Assembly (NCBI RefSeq): GCF_000024005.1
Contig: NC_013132.1
Location: forward strand, 7,000,001 to 7,064,000
Source: Chitinophaga pinensis DSM 2588
GTDB lineage: Bacteria > Bacteroidota > Bacteroidia > Chitinophagales > Chitinophagaceae
DNA: 64,000 bases
Reading direction: 5' to 3'
A program made the translations under genes and the position numbers. The notes beneath the pieces were generated by a model. That model saw only the letters and a list, made by a program, of their open reading frames with translations, did no database searches and was not told where the DNA came from. Positions 52,110 through 61,978 of the stretch are shown piece after piece (the first letter of the stretch is position 1; each line of letters begins with the position of its first letter).

Positions 52110-53663
52110 TCAGGAATTGAATAATAAATTGGTTTCCGGGTCGAGCTGTATTTGCTGTCCCGCGGGTACGGGTAACACCGTCACACGATCTTTAATCGTA
52201 ATACGCTGTAACGCCGGATTACCTTCTACCCTGTATTCCAAGGGGAAAGTAAACAGGTGCTCCTGTTGTTGCTCAACGACCAGCGTATTCGGCTCCGTAC
52301 CCTTGTGTACGGACAATACCGGCACCCCCGGCGTATACAACCATTGCTGGAAAAAAGCACCCAGATCCTGTCCGCTGGCCTTTTCCATTTCCTTTTTAAA
52401 ATCTTCCGTATTGGCATTACGGCCATTATAAGCCGCGAAATAAGCGCGCACACCTTTCCAGAAAAGGCTATCTCCTACCTGACGACGCAGCATATGTAAC
52501 ACCCAGCCACCTTTCTGATAACTGTTCGCGTTCAGCAACTGCATATAGCCACCCTGGCGGGAAGTATCAACAACAGGCGTATGTCTGCGTTCAGCAAAAG
52601 CCACGACCCTTTTACGGTCTGCCCGCAAACCGGCATGCAGCGTATCGACGCCATATTGCTGTTCCATGTAGACATTCGTCATATAAGTAGCAAAACCTTC
52701 ACTCAGCCATACATGCTCCCAGCTGGTCTCCGTCACCGCATCGCCAAACCACTGGTGAGCGATTTCATGTGCTATCAGACTTTCCAGCGATTTCAGTCCT
52801 ACAGACTCTTCCTCATAAAATATTGCGCCGGCATTCTCCATCCCGCCAAACATCGTCCTTGATTGTACATTCGCCAGTTTCTTATAGGCAAATGGTCCCA
52901 GTCTGTTGATGAAAAAACGCAGTACATCTACGGCAATTGCATAGTCTTTAAACCCCCTTTCCTTATTCTCAGGAAATACATAACTATATACCGGAATACC
53001 ATCTGCATCACCAGGATGATCAATGGCAAAATCAGCCACGCCTACCGCAAACACCTTGGTCGGCAATACAACGGTCTCCTTATAATGCGTCCTTTTCAGT
53101 TTCCCGGGCAAACGCACTTCTTCCGTTTTTAATCCGTTCGCAACTAAGGAATAATGCGCAGGTGCTGTTACAGTAATATCGACAGCCGCTTTATCAGAAG
53201 GATGATCTATACAGGGTAACCAGTAGTGTGCCCTGTTGGGCCAGTTATCCGTAAAAAAAGTACGCTTGCCAAACATATTATGGGAAATGATCAGCCCATT
53301 CTTTGGAATACCGCTATAAACGATCCGATAAGTATGCGTCTCCCCTTTCTTTACCTGGATATTCAGCCTGAGGTGCTGGTCATTTTGCCTGAAAGGGATA
53401 CGCACCTTTCCTTCTGTTACAGCGGATACGGCCATACCGGTATCTTTTGTACTACGTCCTACCAGGTCCAGCAGCAATTCGGAAGCATTTTCCTTAAAAC
53501 GTACAGTGATACCCGTGACACCTTGTATTTTATCGGTCTTGTCGTTTAATATAAGGGATATATCGTAGTGTTGTACATCTGCCTTAATATCCTGTGCAAT
53601 GGCCGCAACACCCGTTCCCAACAATAGCGGCAGAGCCGCCAACAGCTTTTTATAAATATTCAT
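52110..53663 (-). CDS. secreted M1 family aminopeptidase
   Basis: 517 residues with a signal peptide ending AIAQD. The zinc site H299-E300-x-x-H303 (LIAHEIAHQWFGDAV) with Glu322 (WLSEGFATYM) and the substrate motif GGMENAG (273-279) are the M1 hallmarks. The N-terminal beta domain (about 25-205) and catalytic domain are complete. The long C-terminal helical domain of aminopeptidase N is missing, as in many Bacteroidota M1 enzymes. It would trim peptides in the periplasm or outside. It is co-transcribed with yjbQ upstream and the lactonase downstream. Confidence 0.94.
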   Translation of the reverse strand: MNIYKKLLAALPLLLGTGVAAIAQDIKADVQHYDISLILNDKTDKIQGVTGITVRFKENASELLLDLVGRSTKDTGMAVSAVTEGKVRIPFRQNDQHLRLNIQVKKGETHTYRIVYSGIPKNGLIISHNMFGKRTFFTDNWPNRAHYWLPCIDHPSDKAAVDITVTAPAHYSLVANGLKTEEVRLPGKLKRTHYKETVVLPTKVFAVGVADFAIDHPGDADGIPVYSYVFPENKERGFKDYAIAVDVLRFFINRLGPFAYKKLANVQSRTMFGGMENAGAIFYEEESVGLKSLESLIAHEIAHQWFGDAVTETSWEHVWLSEGFATYMTNVYMEQQYGVDTLHAGLRADRKRVVAFAERRHTPVVDTSRQGGYMQLLNANSYQKGGWVLHMLRRQVGDSLFWKGVRAYFAAYNGRNANTEDFKKEMEKASGQDLGAFFQQWLYTPGVPVLSVHKGTEPNTLVVEQQQEHLFTFPLEYRVEGNPALQRITIKDRVTVLPVPAGQQIQLDPETNLLFNS

Positions 53664-53684
53664 ATGATATCTGTAGCTTTTCTG

Positions 53685-54107
53685 TTATTCTCCCCAGACG
53701 GTGATTACCAGTCTTCTGTTACCGCCATAATTACGATGCTCGCAGAGATAAATTCCCTGCCAGGTGCCAAAGGCAAAGTTACCATTGCGGACAGGTATCA
53801 TCACAGACGAACCCAACATCGCAGCCTTGAGATGTGCAGGCATGTCATCCGGACCTTCATCATCATGTTCATAATCAGGATCGTTTTCAGGCACTGCTTT
53901 GCTGAAATACATTTCAAAATCCTTTCTCACTGTCGGATCGGCATTTTCGTTGATCGTCAGCGAGGCCGAAGTGTGCTGAATGAATACCTGGCACATACCC
54001 ACCCGGATGTCCCGGAGCTGCGGAATAACCTGTAAAACCTCTGCGGTTATCAAGTGAAATCCTCTCCTTCTTTGCTGTAATACCAACGATTCCTGGAATA
54101 TCTTCAT
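53685..54107 (-). CDS. yjbQ: YjbQ/UPF0047 family protein
   Basis: 140 residues. UPF0047 has a compact beta-barrel fold. The conserved core is CQVFIQHTSASLTINENADPTVRKD, of which IQHTSASLTINENADP is diagnostic, and the closing GTWQGIYLCEHRN is typical. E. coli YjbQ has weak thiamine phosphate synthase activity, from which the family name derives; the physiological role is unresolved. An acidic insert (HDDEGPDDMPAHLKAAMLG) is normal for the family. It is the first gene of the five-gene minus-strand run. Confidence 0.92.
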   Translation of the reverse strand: MKIFQESLVLQQRRRGFHLITAEVLQVIPQLRDIRVGMCQVFIQHTSASLTINENADPTVRKDFEMYFSKAVPENDPDYEHDDEGPDDMPAHLKAAMLGSSVMIPVRNGNFAFGTWQGIYLCEHRNYGGNRRLVITVWGE

Positions 54108-54230
54108 ATCTTAAACTTTATGTATCCGGACCTTGTTGTTTATTCCACAGAAAACGCCGGATACTGGTATATTTTTTTCAGATTTAAGCAGGACAAACTT
54201 AACTTAGTATAAGAGAAAAATGAAATCGTT

Positions 54231-55076
54231 ATGAAAACATTACTGATTCCCGTTGATTTCTCCGCTACCTCTGACAATGCAGTGAATTTTGCCATCGAAT
54301 GGGCCAGAGCCTACAGCTATAACCGGATTATCCTGCTCAAAACTTTCTACGATACTGTATTCGATCATATTGTTGTTTCTGCGGAATACGCCCCTGTAAG
54401 CCCTCATTATATGGCCAGGGAACGCGAGGAAGCTGCACACCGGATGGAAAACCTGTCCAGGGAAATCGCTATCAAAACACGCGGTGTAGACGTCATTTCC
54501 ATGGTCAGCGAAGCGCCTTTACTGCGTGCCATTATGGAAGTAGTCCGTGAAGAATCTCCCGAGCTCATCGTCCTGGGTAGTGACAACTACCGCTATTCCA
54601 GCGGCAGTTTCATTGCCGGCAACCTGATCTCCATCGCAAAAGCCAGTCCGGTAAGGGTACTCATTGTACCGTCTACTTACCAGTACCAGCGCGTAGAGAA
54701 AATACTGGTACCGGCGGACTACAAAACACTTGACTCCCTGGACAAAGTGCGTAATCTGCAGATACCGCCGCAATGGAAAGATAGTAAACTACTGGTACTC
54801 AATGTCGATCCGAAAGAACGTTACCTGAATCCCGACGATCACCTTAAAGCAGCCGAACAACACGTACACGAACGCCTGAAAGACTACCCGCACGACATCT
54901 GCTACAGCAACGACAAAAACATCATCAACGGTATACTGAGTTTCACACAACGCACCCCCGTCCAGTTGATCATCTCCTTGCCCGGCAAACATAGCTTTCT
55001 TTATTATCTGACACATAAAAGCATTTCCGACGCCATCTGTCGTAACGCACAGGAACCTGTGCTCATCTTAAAATAG
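54231..55076 (+). CDS. universal stress protein, tandem UspA domains
   Basis: 281 residues with two UspA folds. The first (1-147) is well conserved: LLIPVDFSATSDNAVNFAIEWA, then ELIVLGSDNYRYSSGSFIAGNLISIAKASPVRVLIVP, in which the ATP-binding G-x2-G-x9-G(S/T) loop is recognisable but altered. The second (about 155-281) starts KILVPADYKTLDSLDKV and is more divergent, lacking a clear nucleotide loop. Cytoplasmic; such tandem proteins often respond to stress or energy state. It is followed 107 bases later by the kinase-like gene on the same strand. Confidence 0.9.
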   Translation: MKTLLIPVDFSATSDNAVNFAIEWARAYSYNRIILLKTFYDTVFDHIVVSAEYAPVSPHYMAREREEAAHRMENLSREIAIKTRGVDVISMVSEAPLLRAIMEVVREESPELIVLGSDNYRYSSGSFIAGNLISIAKASPVRVLIVPSTYQYQRVEKILVPADYKTLDSLDKVRNLQIPPQWKDSKLLVLNVDPKERYLNPDDHLKAAEQHVHERLKDYPHDICYSNDKNIINGILSFTQRTPVQLIISLPGKHSFLYYLTHKSISDAICRNAQEPVLILK

Positions 55077-55183
55077 GTTTCACCCCTGAAAACAGGTATT
55101 TCCCTGCAAATAGTTACCTATTGGCGTAATAATCAATATGTTTATTTAATTAATTTGTTATCTTTTCGCTTGAATCATCCGAT

Positions 55184-56398
55184 ATGCCCACAAGCAAAAG
55201 ATTATCTACAGCTACAGGTTTCTCTCTCCGGACTACCCTCCTGGGTTCGGAAGACGAGTTTTCCTTTGGGCATAGGATATTCAATATGACCTGCGTTATC
55301 ACGCTCGCCATTCTTTCCACCTTCGTTTGTATCAATCTGCTGATCAAGGAGATGCAGGCCGCCCTGCTGGTAACCGGCTTACTCTGTCTGCAAATCTTCT
55401 TTTACGTCTTATCCCGCAGATTCCGCCAGTACCGCAGCATCATCGTATGGTATGTAATAGCTGTTTACGGCGGATTGATCTGTAACTATTACCTGAATGC
55501 GGGCATTAATGGTCCCAGTCTGCTACTGTTCTATACTACGTTTCAGCTGGCGCTGAATGTTTCTGCGAAGAAAAAATACATCCTCTGGATGATACTCGGT
55601 ATAATCATTCCCGGTGGACTGATCTTCTCCGAGTTTTATTTTCCGGAAGCCATCGGCGGCATGTATGATAATAAACTGGATAAGACGATTGACCTGTTTG
55701 GTTGCTACCTACTTGCCTTAGTATATATTGTCTTTGCCAGTTACAGTTTTAAAAGCGAACTGGAAGCACAACACGAACGGGAGAAAAAAGGCAGCGCAGA
55801 ACTGATGGAATATGGTATCCGCCTGCAGGCATTTTTTGAAAGCCTGTCCGACAATTTCATATTGCTCGACAAGGAGATGAAGGTCATCTATTTCAATAAA
55901 GCCGCCCTCGATCTTTCTATCACGGAATATGGTAAAGCATTCGAAGCTAATCAACCCATCGAACAGTACATACACGAATCCAATAAAAAATCTTTCCGCC
56001 AGGGTTTTAATACGGCCCTGTCGGGAGAGACCATCGCACTGGATTTCCGGAGGGAATATGCCGTTAAGGAAACCTGGTGGCAGATCGCATTTAATCCCGC
56101 CCGTAACGGAACGGGAGATATCATCGGCGTGACCATCGTCATGAAAGATATCACAGACGCTTATCTCTACCGGCTCAGGATAGAACGTAAGAATAACCTG
56201 TTGGAAAAGATCGCCTTCATGCAGGCCCATGAACTACGGGGACCACTGACCTCCGTACAGAGCCTTATAGAGCTTATTAAAGACGAATACGGCGATATGG
56301 ACCTGATCTATACCAGGAAGCTGGAAGAAGGCTTAAACAGGCTGGATGCGAAAATAAAAGAGATTATCGCACTGTCATCGGAACACAAAAAGGAATAA
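55184..56398 (+). CDS. membrane PAS protein with HisKA domain but no ATPase domain
   Basis: 404 residues. Residues about 30-195 contain five to six hydrophobic segments (MTCVITLAILSTFVCINLLI, ALLVTGLLCLQIFFYVL and others). A PAS domain (about 210-330) includes FFESLSDNFILLDKEMKVIYFNKAAL and WWQIAFNPARNGTGDIIGVTIVMKDIT. Residues 343-400 are a histidine-kinase dimerisation helix pair with phospho-acceptor His349 in AHELRGPL. The protein then stops at EHKKE and a strong terminator follows, so the HATPase_c domain is absent without sign of a frameshift. It could act as a phospho-acceptor partner of another kinase or as a non-catalytic sensor. Confidence 0.85.
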   Translation: MPTSKRLSTATGFSLRTTLLGSEDEFSFGHRIFNMTCVITLAILSTFVCINLLIKEMQAALLVTGLLCLQIFFYVLSRRFRQYRSIIVWYVIAVYGGLICNYYLNAGINGPSLLLFYTTFQLALNVSAKKKYILWMILGIIIPGGLIFSEFYFPEAIGGMYDNKLDKTIDLFGCYLLALVYIVFASYSFKSELEAQHEREKKGSAELMEYGIRLQAFFESLSDNFILLDKEMKVIYFNKAALDLSITEYGKAFEANQPIEQYIHESNKKSFRQGFNTALSGETIALDFRREYAVKETWWQIAFNPARNGTGDIIGVTIVMKDITDAYLYRLRIERKNNLLEKIAFMQAHELRGPLTSVQSLIELIKDEYGDMDLIYTRKLEEGLNRLDAKIKEIIALSSEHKKE

Positions 56399-56403
56399 TA
56401 CAT

Positions 56404-56433
56404 AAAAAGAGACCGGCACACCGGTCTCTTTTT
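56404..56433. terminator. bidirectional terminator between HisKA gene and susD
   Basis: AAAAAGAGACCGG (56404-56416), loop CACA, CCGGTCTCTTTTT (56421-56433): a perfect 13-bp stem with A and T flanks. It serves both the kinase-like gene and the convergent susCD unit. Confidence 0.9.
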
Positions 56434-56453
56434 ATGTAAGGGGGATGATATAT

Positions 56454-58124
56454 TTAAAAGTTAGGATTCGTGACCGGTACACTTCCCTCTCCCGGCGGAT
56501 TGATATCTGATTCATCCGCAGGTACATCCCAGTAATCCAGGAAATCATAGTTGATCAGTACATGGGTATTCACTGCACCAGCTGACGTCAGGAAAGTATT
56601 TCCATAACTACCGCCACCATTGTCTACGTCATAGGTCCATCCCCATCTCCTGCTATCATAAAAAGACAATCCCCTGAACACCAGCGCCACTCGCCTTTCC
56701 ATTACCAGTTCTTTCAATGCGCCTGCCTTCGTCAATCCTGTCCCCGTTACTGCAGGAACACCTGCACCCATATAAGCCCTGACAGCATCGATCGCGGTCA
56801 ATCCTTCATTGATATTTCCCAAACGAATATTCGCTTCTGCCTGCATCAGCGTATTTTCCTCATAGCTTGGTCCGATATAAAGTTCATACGCACCAGTCGT
56901 TTTCGTACCATATACATACACACCGCCGGCGCCGGCGCCACCATCTGTAATGCTATAACGACTACCAAAAGAAAGGTCATCCCGATAAGTCGTTGCCGTA
57001 TTGAAATTATTGGTCAATCGCTTGTCACCCGCTTTAAAGTTCTGCACCAGGCGTTCCCCCACTTTAAACGTAGCAGCCGTATTAACACCTGTGGATAATG
57101 CCGCAACACTACCTAAAGCAGCTGTAAAGAAGCCGTTGGCGGCAGCAGATCTACCCGTAAATACGAGGTCACTATTCCGTATCCCTTTCCCGGATAAGGT
57201 CAGCACCTGGTTCCAGTCGGCAGCCGTCATCACACCTGTAGACGCCTTCCCGATCACTGCATCAGGATTCCCGTTGACAAAAGGCGCAAGTTTATTGATC
57301 AGCAGGTTCCTGGCCAGCATCGTATTGATATTCCTGATCCACATATCTGTCGTCAGCACACCACCTTTACCTACCTGACAAAATGAAGGAATCAGTTTGC
57401 CCAATACAGCATTGTAATCTTCATTACTGGCGATACCGTTTGACAAAAGACTCGCCGCCATTTGCAGATATTTATCAGACGCAGCGAGCACGGAATCCTT
57501 TAGCACATACTTATTACTACCTACCCCATCCTGGTCAACGATCAACCCTGCATAATACAGGGAACCAATGGCCGCATAAGCATAGCCTTTCCACCAATAA
57601 CACCAGGCTTTCACCGTATTAGATCGTGTGGTCGCATCTCCGCTGAAAGGAATATTATCAATCAATCCCAGTACCTTATTACAAGCACCATTCATCGCAT
57701 ACATATTCAGCCACTGATAATACAATGGATTATACCCGGAGCCGGTCTGTGCACGGGTGTTATTGGCCCTTAACTGACTGATATTGGAAATGGAAGTGGT
57801 CACCTTGGTACTGTTATCCAGCACAAAATATTCAGGTATACTGATCGTACTGACCAGCTGATTGGAAGACTGTGCACCCACCATATCTGCCAGTAATTCC
57901 AGGTAGCCGTAAGGCAGGGAAAAGTAACTGTCTCCCAGCCATACATCTCCTTTCTGAAAACCATTTACATACACCGCACCTATTGCCAGGGAAACAAGTC
58001 CGGCTTCATTGTTCACGTTCTGATCTACCGTAGGCAGATTAGGATTTCCTACGTTCAGTTCCTTCTTACATGCACTGACACCTACTATCAACAAACCGAT
58101 AATTCCGATGATATATCTCTTCAT
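56454..58124 (-). CDS. SusD/RagB-like lipoprotein (third pair)
   Basis: 556 residues from ATG 58124 (MKRYIIGIIGLLIVGVSACKKE), chosen because the leader and lipobox Cys19 then begin at once. An upstream ATG at 58148 overlaps the susC stop codon (TAATG) and could allow translational coupling. SusD features include WLNMYAMNGACNKVLGLIDNIP, TVKAWCYWWKGYAYAAIGSLYYAGLI, NTLMQAEANIRLGNINEGLTAIDAVRAYMG and ERRVALVFRGLSFYDSRRWGWTYD. It pairs with the SusC just upstream. No glycosidase, sigma or regulator belongs to this pair, so the ligand cannot be inferred. Confidence 0.9.
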   Translation of the reverse strand: MKRYIIGIIGLLIVGVSACKKELNVGNPNLPTVDQNVNNEAGLVSLAIGAVYVNGFQKGDVWLGDSYFSLPYGYLELLADMVGAQSSNQLVSTISIPEYFVLDNSTKVTTSISNISQLRANNTRAQTGSGYNPLYYQWLNMYAMNGACNKVLGLIDNIPFSGDATTRSNTVKAWCYWWKGYAYAAIGSLYYAGLIVDQDGVGSNKYVLKDSVLAASDKYLQMAASLLSNGIASNEDYNAVLGKLIPSFCQVGKGGVLTTDMWIRNINTMLARNLLINKLAPFVNGNPDAVIGKASTGVMTAADWNQVLTLSGKGIRNSDLVFTGRSAAANGFFTAALGSVAALSTGVNTAATFKVGERLVQNFKAGDKRLTNNFNTATTYRDDLSFGSRYSITDGGAGAGGVYVYGTKTTGAYELYIGPSYEENTLMQAEANIRLGNINEGLTAIDAVRAYMGAGVPAVTGTGLTKAGALKELVMERRVALVFRGLSFYDSRRWGWTYDVDNGGGSYGNTFLTSAGAVNTHVLINYDFLDYWDVPADESDINPPGEGSVPVTNPNF

Positions 58125-58147
58125 GATTGTTCTCTTTTTGGTAAACA

Positions 58148-61100
58148 TTAGAAGCCTACGTTTAAGCCGATGGCATAAGATTTCAGGTTCGGGATCGTAC
58201 TGTTGTCAACGCCTCTGTCAAAGGAAGAACCAATCGCACCCGAACTGGCTTCCGGATCAAAACCGGTATAATTCGTTACCGTCAGGATATTCCTGCCGGT
58301 CAGTATCAGCTGTAGTTTATGGAAGTATTTTGTCTTCAGCACCTTCGCAATATCAAATCCGATAGAAATATTACGGAGTCGCAGGAAAGAAGCATCTTCA
58401 TAGAAATAGTCTTTGGTAGCATTGTTACCCGGTCCGTATAAACTACCCCACGAGGAAGAGTAAGCACTCTGATAAAACGCGGTATAAGCAGCCGTCACCC
58501 CATTGAGTGTAATCGGTTTTGCAAAATCGCCGTGGATACCATCCCTGTACATCCACTCTTTTGTCTGATTGTACAGATGTGCCCCATATACCCAGTCAAA
58601 CTGAAAGGAAAATGTCAGAAAACTTTTATAAGCGAATGAACTGATGAAAGAAGCGTTGAACTTGGGATTAGGATCACCCAAAGGATAAGCCTCAGAAGAG
58701 AACTGTATGCCCCTTGTTGCCGTATCGACCAGCATACCGTTTACCAGCTGGTATTTACCTGCATCCTGTTCTGAGATATATTTCTCCCCGTTTTTACGGG
58801 TAGCAGCAGCACTGGTCAGTGCTTTATAACCGTAGATCTGCCCTATCTTCTGACCACCCGTCAGCACCAGTGCCGTGCTGCCGGCATAGGAAGTAAGAAT
58901 GATATCTGCACCTCCTTTGATACGGTCGATCATAGAGGTCTGGTGACCGAAATTGGTCGTAAAGTCCCAGACAAAATTCTTCGACTGATATACGGGTAGA
59001 TTCAACTGGAACTGATAACCATTGGACGACATATCAATCGCATTGTTCAGGATACCTGTCGCCCCGGAAGACAACGGCGCACTCACTGTATAGATCACGT
59101 TTTCGCTCTTCCGTTTCCAATAGGTAAAAGAGGCATTGATTGCACGCAGCCACTTGCCTTTCCCTGCATTGAAGGTAAAATCCGTACCTACTTCAAACTC
59201 CTTCGATACTTCTACCTGCAGGTCAGGATTCTGGCTGGTAATCGGTACGGAATACACGACTTCAGATCCGATTGTACTCTGATCAAGCGTCGGATACCGG
59301 TCAAAAGGACCAGGTTGAATACCCGCTTCACCATAGGCCGCTCTCAGTTTGAAATAAGGCACTGCATCTTCCAGTCTGGACCAGAAATTGAAAGCAGAGG
59401 GCAATACATAACCATTTACATTCGGAAAGGTAAACGGAGAGGCGCCGCTACCAAAAGCAGAAGACCAGTCGCTCCTGAATCCACCGCTGATACCGCCATA
59501 GTCCCCGAATTCTATCTTCTGATTGATCAGGTACCCGTAGGTAATAAATGTTTCATCATATTTCCCGGTCGTCTTTGTAACTGTAGAATAAGGCGCTACA
59601 AATAATTGTGAGGCAGTCGCCAGACTCACTGGCGGAGATAATGGTAATCCAAGTCCGTAGACATCTTCTTCCTTATACTTCCGTTTCCGGTAATCATAAG
59701 AAATCTGTGTAGTGGTCTGAATAGGGAAATTGATATTAAAATCCTTTTCAAAATCGGTTCTGATATAGGCACTACCCAGGAAGTTCTGGAAAGTAGTGTT
59801 GTAATCCCAGTTATCTATCTCTCCTTCTGCGTTACTGGCAAAGTTATAAGACCAGGCATCATAATACATGGTATTTGCATTCTGCGTCTGGTTGAGGTAA
59901 GTCCATTTCGCATTTTCATTCCTGTAGTTGATACCATACTTGGCGTCCAGTTCTACAAAACGGTTGACCTGGTAACTGGCATTAAAGCTCTGTAGGATGT
60001 CAATCTTATTATCCAGTCCGCTTCCATACTGTTTAACGAAGTAGGGATTAAAGGCGTTGATGCTTAGAAAGTCGGCGGTCTGGAAAGCAGGTGCATTGCC
60101 GTCTTTCATTTTATAGGTCAGGTCAAAGAATGGCGATGTATTGAGAAAGCTGAAGATATTGTTGATATTACCTGCCCTGCCCCCTTTACCATACAGGTAA
60201 CCACCTGCGCCACCTAAACTGGGTACGGTGGTATTCTTTGTATAGATCACCTGTGTATTGGAGCGTAGTCTGAAGCCTTTAAACAGCTCCATGCCGATAT
60301 TGGCGGTCAGATTGGTGCGGTCTACCGATCCATTCTTCATGACAGGACTCACCGTATGATTATTGGACACGCCAAACATAAAGTCAGTTTTATCAGTGGC
60401 ACCGGAGAAGTTAATACTGTTATTCCATACAGAACCTGTCTGGAATACCTGCTTGAAGTGATCGTAATATTTCAGATTCGCATTATAAGGCTTATTAGCG
60501 ATGTTTCGCGGGTCGAGTACACCATAGCGGGTAGCGCCGCCATAAGCGTAGGAAATGCCCTCTATGGAGCCTACATCATTATAATCAAGGATATTCCCTG
60601 CGGCATCGATGATATTGTTATTCGCATCTGTCATATAAGGATGGAAACGCGCCTTTTCTACATGACCGCTATTAATATAACTATTCGCAGAATAGTTCGT
60701 TGTATAGTTCACGGCTATAGCGCCCTTCTTTCCTTTCCTGGTAAAGAGCTGCATCACCCCGTTGGCGCCCTGTGCACCATAGATAGAAGCAGAAGCGGCC
60801 CCTTGTACGATCTCAGTACGTTCTACGGTACTCAGATCGAGGGAAGCCAGGTCAGAAGCGCCTACCTGTACACCATCCAGCATGATCAGGGGTTGGGTGC
60901 CATTCTGCACGGTATTAACGCCCCTTAACAGGATATTGACAGGGTCTCCCGGGTTACCGCTGACAGAAGATATCTGCGCACCTGGTATCTTACCGATCAG
61001 GGCCTGGTCCACAGAGAAAGTAGGACCGGTAACCAGCTTCTCCGAAGTGACGGACTCCACTGAAATACCCAGCTTCTTTTTACTGGTAGCAGTACCCACA

Positions 61101-61426
61101 CCGGTGATTACTACTTCGGATAATACCTTTCTGTCAACAGCCAGCTTGATGTGTATAGCTGTACCATCGACTACTACTTCCTGCGTTTCGTAACCGATCG
61201 CAGTAAATATCAGTTTACGGCCTTTTTCCGCGTTCAATTGAAAAGCGCCCTGCGCATCAGATACCGTCGCACCACCACCCTTTATCTGTATACTCGTTCC
61301 AGGCACGGGTATGCCTGATTCGTCGTACACAGTACCGGTGATCTTCAATAAGGACTGGGCTTTCACAGAACTGGTAAGGACATGGCATAACAATACCAGC
61401 AGGCATAGTAGCGTTTTCTTTGTCAT
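58148..61426 (-). CDS. SusC/RagA TonB-dependent transporter (third pair)
   Basis: 1092 residues. Signal peptide ending SSVKAQ, carboxypeptidase-D-like domain (ITGTVYDESGIPVPGTSIQIKGG), plug (SEVVITGVGTATSKKKLGISVE, GAASASIYGAQGANGVMQLFTRKG) and barrel ending SYAIGLNVGF. There is no STN domain, so it is not wired to an ECF sigma factor. The plug motif IYGAQGANGV and MQLFTRKG in place of the usual VYGARGANGV and III-T-KKG set it apart from the two other SusC proteins. It is co-transcribed with the following susD. The substrate is unknown; peptides or glycans are both possible. Confidence 0.94.
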   Translation of the reverse strand: MTKKTLLCLLVLLCHVLTSSVKAQSLLKITGTVYDESGIPVPGTSIQIKGGGATVSDAQGAFQLNAEKGRKLIFTAIGYETQEVVVDGTAIHIKLAVDRKVLSEVVITGVGTATSKKKLGISVESVTSEKLVTGPTFSVDQALIGKIPGAQISSVSGNPGDPVNILLRGVNTVQNGTQPLIMLDGVQVGASDLASLDLSTVERTEIVQGAASASIYGAQGANGVMQLFTRKGKKGAIAVNYTTNYSANSYINSGHVEKARFHPYMTDANNNIIDAAGNILDYNDVGSIEGISYAYGGATRYGVLDPRNIANKPYNANLKYYDHFKQVFQTGSVWNNSINFSGATDKTDFMFGVSNNHTVSPVMKNGSVDRTNLTANIGMELFKGFRLRSNTQVIYTKNTTVPSLGGAGGYLYGKGGRAGNINNIFSFLNTSPFFDLTYKMKDGNAPAFQTADFLSINAFNPYFVKQYGSGLDNKIDILQSFNASYQVNRFVELDAKYGINYRNENAKWTYLNQTQNANTMYYDAWSYNFASNAEGEIDNWDYNTTFQNFLGSAYIRTDFEKDFNINFPIQTTTQISYDYRKRKYKEEDVYGLGLPLSPPVSLATASQLFVAPYSTVTKTTGKYDETFITYGYLINQKIEFGDYGGISGGFRSDWSSAFGSGASPFTFPNVNGYVLPSAFNFWSRLEDAVPYFKLRAAYGEAGIQPGPFDRYPTLDQSTIGSEVVYSVPITSQNPDLQVEVSKEFEVGTDFTFNAGKGKWLRAINASFTYWKRKSENVIYTVSAPLSSGATGILNNAIDMSSNGYQFQLNLPVYQSKNFVWDFTTNFGHQTSMIDRIKGGADIILTSYAGSTALVLTGGQKIGQIYGYKALTSAAATRKNGEKYISEQDAGKYQLVNGMLVDTATRGIQFSSEAYPLGDPNPKFNASFISSFAYKSFLTFSFQFDWVYGAHLYNQTKEWMYRDGIHGDFAKPITLNGVTAAYTAFYQSAYSSSWGSLYGPGNNATKDYFYEDASFLRLRNISIGFDIAKVLKTKYFHKLQLILTGRNILTVTNYTGFDPEASSGAIGSSFDRGVDNSTIPNLKSYAIGLNVGF

Positions 61427-61978
61427 AGAGGTGTTTTAATATGACGGAATAAGACCGTGTAATCATTCTGCAACACAAACCGGGTTATAATAATGATAGC
61501 TCATGCATGTTCACTGGCGCGTCCCCAAGGCGCATCATTAACAAGCCTTGCATGTACTGTCGCCAATACATACTATTCCCATTTCAATAAGTTGGTTCAA
61601 TTAAAAAAGCCAGTAAAAGACAACTGGACAGGTGCAATTACAAACCGCACAATCCTCCTGTGGGAGCCGGGCCGACACAATAAAAAATCGATTTTGGTAC
61701 GAGTGTGGTTCCTGGGTTTTCCAAGCTAATGTTCCGCCGATTTATCTGGTTATTTCCTTTTAGGTTTTGGGTGATATCGCTATCATGATAAATATAGAAA
61801 GGTTTCGCTAATTCTCATAATTTTTCTGGGAACAAAAAGTTAAAACAAAATATTGTTTTTAAATTAATATGACTATACTCAATACAATTTTATAGGTGAT
61901 ACTGCTATCGTTATGTCGCAAGTACTCATTGCCAGCCCTCCGCAGAACCAGTGGCTATTGACTGCATAAAGACAATAT
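61427..61978. other. 550-base gene-free region upstream of the third susC
   Basis: No coding frame with family resemblance and no tRNA-like fold. It is AT-rich with a long T/A tract near 61845-61870 and a pair of direct repeats (next entry). I found no consensus -7 box for susC. Confidence 0.45.
61770..61914. repeat. pair of imperfect 20-bp direct repeats
   Basis: GGTGATATCGCTATCATGAT (61770-61789) and GGTGATACTGCTATCGTTAT (61895-61914) agree at 16 of 20 positions, including GGTGATA and GCTATC. Possible binding sites for a regulator of the flanking divergent-end genes. Confidence 0.4.
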
